From VXPQ01 sp965117025 (GTDB taxonomy: Bacteria; Bacteroidota; Rhodothermia; Rhodothermales; VXPQ01): a stretch of DNA of 64,000 bases. Location of the stretch: assembly GCA_965117025.1 (NCBI GenBank), contig OZ220746.1, positions 2,170,001-2,234,000 of the forward strand, in the 5' to 3' direction. A model generated the notes under the pieces. The model was not told where the DNA came from, did no database searches, and was given only the letters and a program-made list of their open reading frames with translations. Shown here in pieces: positions 17,298 through 27,700 of this stretch (positions are counted from its first letter, which is position 1; the number at the start of each line of letters is the position of its first letter). Position numbers and translations under genes: made by a program.

Positions 17298-17687
17298 TTA
17301 TTCGCCTTCGTCCAGCTCTTTGTACTTGTGCCGTTCGTCCGAGCGGGTTTCGTCGATTACCCGTTCGAACAGTCTCCGTACGGCAGCGTCGGACAGGGGC
17401 CCCTTGTTTCCGGCCAGGACATTACGGATGACTTCCGCTTCGCGCTCCGGAAAATACACGGGTAATCCCATTTTTTTCTTTATTGCGCCCAGGGCGTTCG
17501 CGCACTGCACCCGCTCGTTCATCACGAGCAGCATGATGCGGTCCAGGACATCTATGCGTTGCCGCCAGGGCGTCATGTCGTCTTCGGACGGATGCGCCGG
17601 TATGTCGGGAGCATCCTCGCCGAAATGATCCATCAGGTCCTGCATGGACTGCAGCAAACTTTCCGGCAGCTTCGATCCGGAGGGCAT
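17298..17687 (-). CDS. Chorismate mutase (AroQ-type, class II)
   Basis: About 129 residues from the ATG at 17687; a TTG at 17762 would overlap the end of tsaD. The C-terminal 90 residues are an all-helical chorismate mutase: RIDVLDRIMLLVMNERVQCANALGAIKKKMGLPVYFPEREAEVI has the usual Arg/Lys positions of the prephenate-forming active site, followed by the third helix with RLFERVIDETR. The 40-residue N-terminal acidic extension is not typical. It is the last gene of a tsaD-chorismate mutase pair and lacks a fused DAHP synthase or prephenate dehydratase domain. Confidence 0.82.
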   Translation of the reverse strand: MPSGSKLPESLLQSMQDLMDHFGEDAPDIPAHPSEDDMTPWRQRIDVLDRIMLLVMNERVQCANALGAIKKKMGLPVYFPEREAEVIRNVLAGNKGPLSDAAVRRLFERVIDETRSDERHKYKELDEGE

Positions 17688-17745
17688 GAGAAGGACTTCG
17701 GTTGCGTGAAATCTCGGAAGGGGGCGCCTTTCGGGCGATCCCGCG

Positions 17746-18774
17746 CTACGGAAACGTTGCAAGGGGAAGGTTCGGTTCCGCTACAGGGTTGTCCGGCAGG
17801 GCCGTTTGCCCGGTAGCAAGCCGTATGTACGCCGCAAAAGCGATCATGGCGGCATTGTCTATACAGTATGAAGGCGGCGGTATGTGCATCCGTACGCCGC
17901 ATGCTTCGCCCAGGGTTTCCGTCCGCTGTCTCAGTCTTGCGTTGGCGGAGACGCCCCCGACCACATGTACGTCACGTACGCCGGTTTTTTCGATGGCGCG
18001 GTGCAGGGCGTCGATCAACATATCTACGACGGCTTCCTGGAAAGACGCGCAAATATCCGGCAGGTGGCGTTGCATGAGCGCTGTGCGTTTTTTTTCTCCG
18101 AGCCCGTTCAGGTAGTAGAGTACAGATGTTTTTAGCCCGCTGAACGAGAAATCGTATCCGTCGAGGCGGGCGCGTGGAAAGTGGTGAAAGGCCGGATCTC
18201 CTTGTGCAGCGAGGCGGTCGATAGCGGGACCGCCCGGGTAACCGAGATCGAGGAGGCGGGCAACTTTGTCGAAGGCTTCTCCTGCAGCGTCGTCGCGGGT
18301 GCTGCCGAGGATGCGAAGTGTAAGATCCTCTTCTACAAGCACCAACTGCGTGTGTCCGCCGGAAACAATGAGGCAAAGCCAGGGATGCTCCGGCAGGTCC
18401 CGCTCGATCAACGCCGAGCAGATATGTCCTTCGAGATGATTGATTCCCACCACCGGCACGCCCAGCCCGAAAGCGTACGCCCGGGCAAAGCCGAGCCCAA
18501 CCAGCAGCGATCCGGCAAGGCCTGGTCCGCGGGTTACCGCCACGGCGGTGAGGTCGGATGGTGCGAGGCCGGCTTTTCGGAGCGCCGTACGAACCACCGG
18601 AACGATGCGCTGCTGGTGCGCCCGCGAGGCGAGTTCGGGCACCACTCCTCCGAACCGGTCGTGAACCTGCTGCGAGGAAATCTCGCTGGAAAGCACCTTG
18701 CCGTTTTCTACGACAGCGGCTGCCGTATCATCGCAGGAACTCTCGATGCCCAATATGCGTGCGTTGTTTGACAT
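17746..18774 (-). CDS. tsaD: tRNA N6-threonylcarbamoyladenosine synthase subunit TsaD
   Basis: 342 residues. With TsaB, TsaE and threonylcarbamoyl-AMP it makes t6A37 on ANN-decoding tRNAs. The ASKHA fold is clear: LGIESSCDDTAAAVV at the start, the metal-binding motif NHLEGH near residue 112, VSGGHTQL for nucleotide binding, and VGGVSANARLR near the C-terminus. The ATG at 18774 is preferred over the frame's earlier codon because conserved sequence begins 7 residues later. It diverges from a Gly/Tyr-rich exported protein gene. Confidence 0.95.
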   Translation of the reverse strand: MSNNARILGIESSCDDTAAAVVENGKVLSSEISSQQVHDRFGGVVPELASRAHQQRIVPVVRTALRKAGLAPSDLTAVAVTRGPGLAGSLLVGLGFARAYAFGLGVPVVGINHLEGHICSALIERDLPEHPWLCLIVSGGHTQLVLVEEDLTLRILGSTRDDAAGEAFDKVARLLDLGYPGGPAIDRLAAQGDPAFHHFPRARLDGYDFSFSGLKTSVLYYLNGLGEKKRTALMQRHLPDICASFQEAVVDMLIDALHRAIEKTGVRDVHVVGGVSANARLRQRTETLGEACGVRMHIPPPSYCIDNAAMIAFAAYIRLATGQTALPDNPVAEPNLPLATFP

Positions 18775-18836
18775 GGAGTGCAATAGTCGGGGACGTACTG
18801 CGTTAAATATATTCAATGTTATGGGGATATCGATTC

Positions 18837-18876
18837 TTGACAAACAGTTCCGGGAGGTCTATTATTCAGGTATAAT
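18837..18876 (+). promoter_or_regulatory. Sigma-70-like promoter for the Gly/Tyr-rich exported protein
   Basis: TTGACA (18837-18842) and TATTAT (18860-18865) are separated by exactly 17 bases, with a second TATAAT at 18871-18876. The first pair gives a leader of about 80 nt to the start at 18952. Confidence 0.65.
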
Positions 18877-18951
18877 GGGCGTTTCCGTACTGTACGTTCC
18901 CGTTGCACTCGTTCAGCAGCGCATGATCCTGCGCCACAAACCGTTTTCGTT

Positions 18952-19551
18952 ATGATGCGAAATTGGCTACTTCTTCTTTGGCTGATCGTATTTTTTGGTG
19001 TAGCCGTGCCTGCGCAGGCCCAGCTCCGGCAAGATGCGCGTAATCAGGAAGTCCAGTCCCGGCTCTATGATACCCAGTCCGGACCGGCCTTTTCACTGAA
19101 CCGGCTTTTCAGTCCGCAGCATTTCCGGATGGGGCATTCGTACGAAATGTCGGTAGGTTCGTTCGGCGGGGTTGGTTCGTCGCTGGGCATGTACACCAAC
19201 ACCATGCGCTTCCAGTTCAACAGCAAACTGGCGGGCCGGGTTGATCTGGCTTATGCCTTCTCGCCGTTCGGGGGGTCGAATATGTTCGGCGCCTCGCAGG
19301 GAATGCAAGGCCGGTTCCTGTTGCGTAATGCGGAGATTGCCTATCGTCCGTCCGACAAGGTGCAATTGCATTTTTCCGTGCGGCAAAGCCCGTACGGGAG
19401 CTACATGAATCCGTACGGATATGGAGGATACGGCAGGTACGGCTATGGTCCCGGTTTCGGGTACGGTTACCAACCTTATTATGGCAGCCGCATGATGTAT
19501 ATGCGTGTGGGGTCTGCCGACGATCTTTTCTGGAACGATAATCTTCGCTGA
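18952..19551 (+). CDS. Exported Gly/Tyr-rich protein of unknown function
   Basis: 199 residues (ATG ATG at 18952/18955). The signal peptide runs to about residue 23 (PAQAQ). The body contains an FQFNSKLAGRVDLAYAFSPFGG segment with strand-like alternation, suggesting a small membrane or cell-surface beta structure. It is followed by a low-complexity stretch of Gly, Tyr and Pro (about residues 145-182) and a short conserved-looking end. It has its own promoter. The next gene starts 36 bases after the stop, so cotranscription with the LytR_C gene and rsfS is likely. No family recognised. Confidence 0.72.
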   Translation: MMRNWLLLLWLIVFFGVAVPAQAQLRQDARNQEVQSRLYDTQSGPAFSLNRLFSPQHFRMGHSYEMSVGSFGGVGSSLGMYTNTMRFQFNSKLAGRVDLAYAFSPFGGSNMFGASQGMQGRFLLRNAEIAYRPSDKVQLHFSVRQSPYGSYMNPYGYGGYGRYGYGPGFGYGYQPYYGSRMMYMRVGSADDLFWNDNLR

Positions 19552-19587
19552 GCAAGGCCGCTGCGTCTTCGATTAATTGCCCGGTTT

Positions 19588-20010
19588 ATGGGTCGTTGGA
19601 AGAATCGTTTCATGGGGGCGGCCATTGCTGTACTCGGCCTCTTTGCGCTCGTGCTCGCTTACAGTTTCGTGACACGGGTTACCCTTCTTCCCGATCAGGA
19701 AGACAGAACTGCTCGCGAAATTATACAAGTCGAGGTGCGTAACGGGTGTGGTATCGGCGGTCTGGCGGGCGTGATGACGCAATTTCTTCGTGAGCACGGC
19801 TACGACGTAGTGGAGGTGGGGGATTACGAATCGTTCAATGTGGCTCGCTCCATGGTGATCGACCGGGTCGGGAATCTTGAAACGGCGCGTAAAGTGGCCG
19901 AGGAGCTGGGCATTCAACAGGTCGAACAGGATATTCGCCCGGAGTATTTTCTGGACGCTTCGGTGGTGATCGGCCTGGACTACGAAACGTTGCGCCCCTT
20001 CAAGGAATGA
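19588..20010 (+). CDS. Membrane-anchored LytR C-terminal-domain protein
   Basis: 140 residues: one N-terminal membrane segment (about 9-29) and a periplasmic LytR_C-like domain with the family's opening VEVRNGCGIGGLAGVMTQFLR, then VVEVGDYESF and the closing strand IGLDYETL. This small alpha/beta domain is found at the end of LytR-CpsA-Psr proteins and alone in many Bacteroidota, where its role is unclear. The stop overlaps the rsfS start (ATGA), which implies coupling with the ribosome silencing factor. Confidence 0.8.
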   Translation: MGRWKNRFMGAAIAVLGLFALVLAYSFVTRVTLLPDQEDRTAREIIQVEVRNGCGIGGLAGVMTQFLREHGYDVVEVGDYESFNVARSMVIDRVGNLETARKVAEELGIQQVEQDIRPEYFLDASVVIGLDYETLRPFKE

Positions 20011-20417
20011 ATATGCCTATGGATGCTTCGTACACGCTGGTTGCGCACGCCGCGGAGGCCATGCTCGACAAGAAGGCCCGGGATATCACGGTCATGGACA
20101 TGCGCGAGGTAGCCGGCTTCGTCGATTATTTTGTGATTGGCACTGGTGATTCAGAACTGCAGATCAAGGCGGTCGCTGAAGAAATAAGGGCGCGGCTGCA
20201 CACACAATGCGGCGAGAAACCATGGCACCTCGAAGGCGCTGATGTCTGGCAATGGGTTTTGCTTGACTATGTGGATGTGGTGGTGCACGTCTTCAGCCCT
20301 GAAAAGCGCGCATTTTACGACCTGGAAAGATTGTGGGGCGATGCGCCAAGAAAGCATGTGGATCCGACCGGGCTGCTGCAAGAGAGCGGCCTGCGCACAT
20401 CGGGGGGCGCCGGATAA
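20007..20417 (+). CDS. rsfS: Ribosomal silencing factor RsfS
   Basis: 136 residues. It binds ribosomal protein uL14 and blocks subunit joining when nutrients are short. The core fits the family: KKARDITVMDMREVAGFVDYFVIGTGDSELQIKAVAEEI, then WHLEGADVWQWVLLDYVDVVVHVFSPEKRAFYDLERLWGDA. The start overlaps the previous stop by four bases. The last 25 residues after the conserved core are variable. Confidence 0.94.
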   Translation: MNMPMDASYTLVAHAAEAMLDKKARDITVMDMREVAGFVDYFVIGTGDSELQIKAVAEEIRARLHTQCGEKPWHLEGADVWQWVLLDYVDVVVHVFSPEKRAFYDLERLWGDAPRKHVDPTGLLQESGLRTSGGAG

Positions 20418-20467
20418 CGCGCACGGAATGATGCCGCCGGAAGCGGAGCCTGTGCTCCCTGACGGGT

Positions 20468-20851
20468 TCAGGTGATCTCATCCTCTTCGAAGAGGATGGT
20501 GATACCGGGGAGAAGGTTGTGCCGCTTTGCCAGCTTGAGAAGGGCGCCTGCGGCTTCCTCAGGCGAGTTGAAGGACGCATTCTCCTTGCTGTCCATGGCC
20601 AGTTCGTAGCCGATGGCCTCTTCACCTTCCCCGTCCTTCTCCCAGGCGGTTGCTTCCTCGATCACAAACGCCCCGTCTTCGGGCATGAACGAAGCGATAA
20701 AGCGTTCCCGCTTCTTTTGCGTATCGATCAGACTCAGGCTGCCAATGGCGCCGTACTCATCGTCGTAGAAGAGCGTTTCTGCAAGCAGTATTCGGACGAA
20801 TTGTTCAAGATTGAAAGGTTTATTTGCAGCCATCTGTCTGGAATTGGGCAT
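20468..20851 (-). CDS. Small acidic protein of unknown function downstream of lipB
   Basis: About 127 residues from the ATG at 20851; an ATG at 20833 is also possible, and the open frame reaches 20932, overlapping lipB. It is acidic and soluble, with NLEQFVRILLAETLFYDDEYGAIG and a later ERFIASFMPEDGAFVIEEATAWE segment, and ends in a run of acidic residues. The hydrophobic pattern looks like a real alpha/beta domain, but no family is recognised. It follows lipB on the same strand and converges on rsfS. Confidence 0.65.
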   Translation of the reverse strand: MPNSRQMAANKPFNLEQFVRILLAETLFYDDEYGAIGSLSLIDTQKKRERFIASFMPEDGAFVIEEATAWEKDGEGEEAIGYELAMDSKENASFNSPEEAAGALLKLAKRHNLLPGITILFEEDEIT

Positions 20852-20928
20852 GTGTTTGCTTTCTTCGATCCATGTTTTCCGGGTACCCCTGATTGTCCAG
20901 GGAGGATCCCGTGAGCAGGACGCGGTAT

Positions 20929-21687
20929 TCATTCCTCAAGGAAATCAGCGAGAAATTCGTTGGCGACGATGCCGCTGAATCGGCTAACCTGTGCTTCGAA
21001 CAGGTCTGCGAAGTGGTGAACGATCTTTTGCTTCACATCCTCCGGGTCGACAGAATGCCCTGTTTCCTTTTCGAGGGACGTTACGTTGGAATCTGAAATT
21101 CCGCAGGGCACGATGTGCGAGAACCAGTCCAGGTCCGTGCTCACGTTGAGGGCAAAGCCGTGCATGGTTACCCATCGGCTGCATCGTATGCCCATCGCGC
21201 ATATTTTTCGGGCAATTTCGTTTCCTGGACTTGTTGTGGCGTCCGCATCGATCCAGACCCCGGTGCGTCCTGCAATGCGCCCGCCTTGCACGCCGTACAA
21301 TGCACAGGTGTCGATGATCGTTTGTTCGATCAGGCGCAGGTACTTGTGTATGTCGGCAACGAATTGATCCAGATCCAATATCGGATAGCCCACGATCTGT
21401 CCCGGGCCGTGGTAGGTAATGTCTCCACCCCGATCGATTTCGACGAACTCGGCGCCTCGTCGTCGAAGCAGTTCCTCGGGAATGAGCAGGTTCCGGCGAT
21501 TACCGCTTTTTCCTATCGTGTACACAGGCGGATGTTCGACGAACAGGAACACATGCGGGAGGACCTCCGGGGGAGTGCGCCGCTTCGCCGTAATGAGGCG
21601 ATGCTGGATACGTTGCTGCAATGCCCATGCGGGCCGGTAATCCATCTGCCCGATGTCGCAGACCATTACGGATCTGGATGCGCTCAT
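20929..21687 (-). CDS. lipB: Octanoyltransferase (lipoate biosynthesis)
   Basis: 252 residues from the ATG at 21687. It transfers octanoyl groups from acyl carrier protein to lipoyl domains of 2-oxoacid dehydrogenases. Diagnostic motifs are RGGDITYHGPGQIVGYPILDL, a lysine in ARKICAMGIR equivalent to the catalytic Lys, TMHGFALNV, and the catalytic Cys in HIVPCGI. It lies 41 bases downstream of sprA on the same strand. Confidence 0.94.
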   Translation of the reverse strand: MSASRSVMVCDIGQMDYRPAWALQQRIQHRLITAKRRTPPEVLPHVFLFVEHPPVYTIGKSGNRRNLLIPEELLRRRGAEFVEIDRGGDITYHGPGQIVGYPILDLDQFVADIHKYLRLIEQTIIDTCALYGVQGGRIAGRTGVWIDADATTSPGNEIARKICAMGIRCSRWVTMHGFALNVSTDLDWFSHIVPCGISDSNVTSLEKETGHSVDPEDVKQKIVHHFADLFEAQVSRFSGIVANEFLADFLEE

Positions 21688-21728
21688 ACTATGTGGCCTC
21701 CATGTCCTTCGACCGGGCTGCATTCGGT

Positions 21729-24700
21729 TCAGTTGGCGATGCTTAACCGGAAATTAAACCCACCGTTGATGCTGGTGGAGGAAGGCGTACGACTGTCTTC
21801 ACTGATGAAGTTCTCGTAGCGAAGCGTGAAATCCGTGCTGACGCGATTACTGATCTGATAGGAAATGCGGGGCGCGACCGTATAGCGTTTCGAGGCGGAA
21901 ATAACCGATACGTTGTCCCCCTCGAGTGCGTCGCTTACACGGAACTCCTCGCGACGGTCAATATAATCCGTTAGCGCCCGCCGCAGCAAAAGGCGACGGT
22001 CACTCAGGTTGGCAACGGACATGGTCAGACTGAAACTGACCCGGTTGTTGACCCTTCCCACAAAAGGCAACCTCATACCGGATTTGGAATAGTTGGCCGT
22101 CATAGTGATTTGACTGTTGTTGTTTTCCGACACCTCGAAGTTGGTGGTGCTCAGCACATAGGAGGTGCTTTTTTCCCAGGTAATGCTCGTCTGGAGATTG
22201 CCCTTGAAGGACAGGTCAAGTCCGATCAGGGGCTGGAAGCGCTCGTTTACCCGGATGCTCCCGATCTCGTCTTCGGGGATGGTGAACACGATCTGCTGTC
22301 CACTCAGCGCAAAAGAACGGGTCGAGTCACTCGAAATCACATTGCGACGGTAATCTGTGGCGTAATCCGAGCTGTAGCCATGCCGGATGCTGGCATTCGT
22401 AACCAGGTTGCGGATGATGGGCCATTGTCCGATTCCCGACCAGGAAATCTGCCAGCCGGGCATTGGGAAAGGCAGGAATCCTCGTGAGTCCACTGTACCC
22501 AGGCCGGACAGGAAAGCACCCTGAAAATCGTTGACGATGGATTCATTAGTGAGCACGATACGTCCATCTCCATCTTCGTCGCCGATGCGCCGGGGATCGG
22601 CCGCCCGGGCGTCGTCTTGCTGGTAGGTTTCCAACTGTCTTTCAAACATGTCCAGATACCCCGGACCAAAGACCCAGACAGACGCCCGGTTTGATCCGGT
22701 GAATGTTTCTGTGATCGTGATCGGATCCGGACGGTACGTCCGGTTGGTGCTGTTTGTCCAATTCGCATTCCAGGTCAGATTGATCTGGAGGGACTGGGTG
22801 GGGTTGAGCGTAGTGCGTCCCTGTATCTGCTGCTGGGACGTCAAGGCGTCCCGCACCTGCAGGCGGTCGCTGATGATGCGCTGCTCAAGGGGTAGATCCC
22901 GCTCGAGTCCGAAGCGGTATCCCACAGGCGGCCCTGCGTCATTGAAGATAGCGTCTACAAGACTATACGGCGCATCTACGCCGAGGATGTTGTCGTTGTC
23001 ATCCAGCATGAGTTGCCCCACGTTGCTGGAATTGCTGCCCTGGGTCGATCTGTACGTGATCGTAAACTCCCTGATGCCTGTGATTGCCAGGAGGGTGCGG
23101 CGGGCCACTGAGACCGGGCTCGGCAACAGGGCAGTGAAGAAACTCGGACCGCTATCCTCTTCTTCGGTTTCCACTTCAACGTCTTCTTCGTCCGGCGTCC
23201 CTTCTTCGGCTTCGCCGGTAATTTCCACTTCGCCGGCAGGTGGTGCGTCTTCTTCTTGTGCAGGCAGTTCGTCGGATATGGGCAGTGCGCCCTCGCCTTC
23301 GACCGGTATTTCTTCCGGTGCGAGCAGTACGTCTTCCCCTTCGTCGGGAAGTTCTTCATCTTCCTGAATGGCATCGTCCTCTTCACCTTCTTCGGCTCCT
23401 TCTTCTGCCGTCTCTGCAGCGGCCTTTTCCTGCTGCTTGCGCTCTTCTTCTTCCTGTTTGAGGCGTCTTCTTTCCTCACGCTCCGCTTCCCGGATAGCCC
23501 TGCGTTCCTCTCTCGCAGCAGCGCGTTCCTGCTGGCGCTGTGCACGCTCGGTCTCCTTTTCCTGCCGGTACTGGTTCTCTGCCTCCTCCATGGCTTGGTA
23601 GAGCGGTATTTTTCGGAACAGGTCCTGAAGGCGCACCGTGTTGCTTCCACTCACTTGGGACTGGTTGCTTGCAGAGGCGCCGGTGTTGCGTCCAACCGAA
23701 CCGTTTCTCCAGGTGAATTGCGAACTCCAGGTGATATTCTGGATATGAAACCACTCCAGGGAAGCGGGCATTCTGGGATTGAAGGTGGCCGTGAATTGTT
23801 CGTTGTGCTGATCGGTTCGAACCCCTTCGTGCCCTGAAAAAATGCGATTGAGAACCTGTCCCGCCCGGATCAGGCGCAGTTCGCTGACCTCGTACCGCGT
23901 ATCGTTTTCGCCGATCAGTCCCGAAGCGAGCGCTTCCGTTTCTGTCGTGTTCGCAAAAAAGCTTTCGTTGCCCAGACTGTCCACCTGGATTACAGTAAAT
24001 ACGGTATCCACCCCCGCCGCATTCAGGCTCTGGCTGGTGCTGGCTATATACGACAAGTTGAGGAACTGGAACGGATCGTATTGGATGCTGCCGTTGCGCC
24101 GGTGCGAAAGCGCGTGTGACTGGCGCAGCGGAAATTCGACCAGTTCCGGCAAGGATGGCGCCGTCTCATCGGGAAGTTCGCGGCGGCGGTCTTGCGACAC
24201 GGTGAAGTTCCGTGCCGCTGTGGCTCCGGTCGTGACGGCCCGGGGGGCATAATTGAAGTTCAGCCCGCCGAGGGTGCGCAGCACAGGGATATCACCGAGG
24301 AACCAGAACGGGCGCACCGTGCGCGGCCGCCGAACGTTCACCCGATAAGTGAGGGAGGAGTTCCATCGCTGGCCGTCCCTTTTCCGCTGGGATGGATTAC
24401 TCGCCGCCGCATCCGAGGAGGATAAACTGAAGGAAATGCCGTCCAGCGTATTGCGTAACACCCGCGAGTCGGATCCCGACTTTCCGACGCGTATGCTGTA
24501 GGAGCGTGTGACGGATCGGGTTTGGGCCGCTTCGATGATCTCATCTTTTTTCTGCTCCCGTTCCGCCTCAGTCAACCCGTCGTTCTGATCGGTTTGGTCA
24601 AGCAGTTCTTCAAGGCGAATGTCTCCCCGGTTGGGTGAAAAGCGAGGCGTTGTCGTCTGATTGGATACCTGGACCGAAGCGGGAAGCGTCCAGCCGTATT

Positions 24701-27700
24701 TTTCCGGGATGAATTTGTCGAGGTTTACATCGGTTGTAACGCTCCAGTTGAATATTTTATCCTGCTCGCGATCGCCCAACGTGCTTTCCAGGCCCCCGAA
24801 GCCGTCGGTCTGATGTTTCCAACTGGCCCTGAGTGTGGCGAAATCGGCCAGTTTGATATCCGCGTTTCCAATAGCGGCCCAGCCGTTCGTTTCGTCGTAG
24901 CCGGACACCCGCAATTCGTTTACCCAGACCGTCACATCCCCAAGAATATCTTCGGGCCGGATGTTCCGAACGCCGGCAATGGTCGAGTCCGCTGTGTTGC
25001 GAATACCGAGTACGATCGTGTTGATGCCCCCGAGGGAGGGTTTTCCCTTGACGCCGAGGCGCGTGCCCGGCGGGGCGAATTCAGCAATGCCGGGACTGAG
25101 CGGCACATCGTGAACATCCGACCAGTAGACGCTGTCTGTGGCGAAGGCCCGGTCGTCGCGCGATACCTTGAGCTGGTTCAGGGCGCCCAATTTGATGTTC
25201 ACTGAATTCAGATCGATGAGCTCGCCCCCTACCATGCGGCTGGTCTGCCAGATTTCGTCGGCGTCCCTTGAAGAGATCGAACTTGGGGACAGCGGCATCT
25301 CGTACTCGTAGTAGTCGTTCGTTTCGTTGGCGCCGAGGCGCATGAAGAAGCGGACATTGTCCCGTTCTTCGATAGGTGCGCCGTCCCCCCGTTCGCCGTG
25401 CATGTGCAGAAACATGCGCAGGTTCGAGTATTTCAGCAAATCGACTTCCTGATGGTACGTCTTGAAGATAGCCTGCTGCTTGCCGGGCATCAGGTTCTCG
25501 ACCCGCAACGCCATGGCTTGTTCGCGTGCGTTTTGCAGTTCTCCTGAAGTGGTGCGGATCTGGCTGATGATCGTACCGTTGGGGGTGGCGTACGTGGTGC
25601 TGTTTTCCTCGTTGTTGATGCTCGAAACGGAGAGGCGTGTCTGATCACGCAGGATGTCGGTCGGGAGGCCTCGTTCGAATGTGACCGCCTCGGATTTCTG
25701 CCATTGGGCCCCTACCAGTTCGAACGTCGGGAAGCGGAGGGTTATCGGGTTATCGTGTCCGGTGGTCCATATCCGGATCGATTCGATGAGGCTGAAGTCC
25801 TGGATATTGCCGACCCGGCGGGTGAAATCCCGGACGGGAATACGGATCTGATACCATCCGCCGCCCGGTGCAATCTCCGTTACGACATAATCGTTCGTAC
25901 GCTCCGGCCTGGCAAGGGAGTCGAGTGCAGCGGGCGCCAGAGGCAGTTCGTACTGAAAATAGCTGTTGTCAGTATCGGCTGCCGAGTTGAGGTTGAGGTC
26001 CTCGGTGTCGGGAAGGCGCGAATTGCCCTTCTTGCCGTATAGCGAGGGAGCCAGTTTGTTTTGGGCCTCGAACGAGTTAATCTCCGTGCTCGGAAAGTAA
26101 CGGGAGAAGCGTTCCTGCACGCTGGCGCGGTTCGGGTAATACACCGGGTTTTCGAAGTATTCGTTTGCCCCGAAGTAGAAAAAATCGTCGCCCGAAGGGT
26201 CGAGCCGGGCCTTTGCCGCCTCGGCGCGGTAACGGGGGTCGGACACCCCGTCGTCGAGCGCATCGAGGAAGTCGCTGAAATGCGCCTGCTCGGTTATCAG
26301 ATCGTCGTAATCGGAGGGGGAGTAGGAAGCCAGCCCGTCCAGACCAAGGTCTTCCGTGCGTTGTCCGTCCACGTCGATCGTAATATTTTGCGTACCGCTG
26401 GCGGTGCGGCTCCATGAATCCAGATCGCGTGCGCTGGCGCTGGAGAGCGTAAGACCGTCCTCCGTGTTCAGCAGGCCGTTGGGGATCACATCTTCCGAAA
26501 TGGACCCGAGATCCACGAACAACTTCGCATCCCTGTGAACCCGTCCGCCGCTTTGGGGATACACCTTTACGATGAATTCGATAAATTCGATGTTTTTGGT
26601 CGAGAAATCGGTGTACCCTTCCGGCAATCGCTGCACCATGCCGCCCCATGTGTTCCTGGGTTCATCGAGAAAGCCCTTGAGATCTCGCGTGTAGTTGTAC
26701 GGCCCGCGCTGGTGGGGCGTGAAGTAGACGTCAAGCGGCTGGATATATGGGAACGATTCCTTGCTGATATCCTTGTTCGGCAATACGTGGTCAATGCGTA
26801 CCGGGCAAATGGCCGGGTCCAGCGAATCACATTTTGTATTTTCCCCGATCAGATCCTCCAGCGTGTTCTGGTGCAGCGAGTACCAGCCAAGCACAGCGCG
26901 CCAGTTGGTGCGCAATGAATCCGCCGTGAAACCCGAAAAATCGGCAGGGTATACGCCGATCGAATCCGGAGCGGAAGTGAGGTGCCACCCGCCGGCTTGC
27001 CGCAGCGAGTAGGTGTTTTCGAAGCCCTCGAAATCGTCGAGGTAGGAAATGCCCCTCAACTCGTCGCCCTCGAAGTCCTGGCCCAGTTTTTTGAGATTCC
27101 TCCGTGACCGTTCGAAGGCCGTGGTAGGGTTTGCCCCGGGACGGAGTTGCGCAAATTCCCCGGATACCCGGATATGGCTCGACTCCCGGGTCTGGATCAA
27201 AGGAATGGCGTCGACCGCGCGCGTCAACCACAGAGGCTCTATGTCCAGTTGGCCATCCAGTCCCCAGATGGTGTTCGAAATCGGCTCTTCTCCGACGCGG
27301 TATTTATCAATAGGGGATTTCTGGTTCAGTCTGAACATCGTGCCCCCGAAAGCGAGTTCGTCGCTGAAAACATAATCGAGGCGTGCGCCGAGCAACGTCT
27401 TTTTCTGGATGTTGAAGTACGAGTTCTGCTCGTAATCGATTTCGATGGCCCGGCCTCCGATAAGGTAGGCGTCATTGATGATGGTGACCGTGCCGCCCTG
27501 GTAGTCTACTACGAAATCAGTGCCCTCTGTTAACCTGCTCCCACCCGATGTGACGGTAACGGATCCTTCGATGAGCCCTGAAAAGGCGCGCAAGTCATAG
27601 AAATCCTGTACGGCGCCTCTGTAGGACCCCCGGATACGGTACACGTCGAATTGCGACTGACGAGCAGCCAGTTCTTTCTTTTGCGTATAGAGACCGGCAT

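Noticed and set aside
22976..23650. Minus-strand Lys/Arg-rich frame of 224 codons
   Set aside because: Shifted frame of the acidic SprA insertion; Glu codons read as Lys/Arg.
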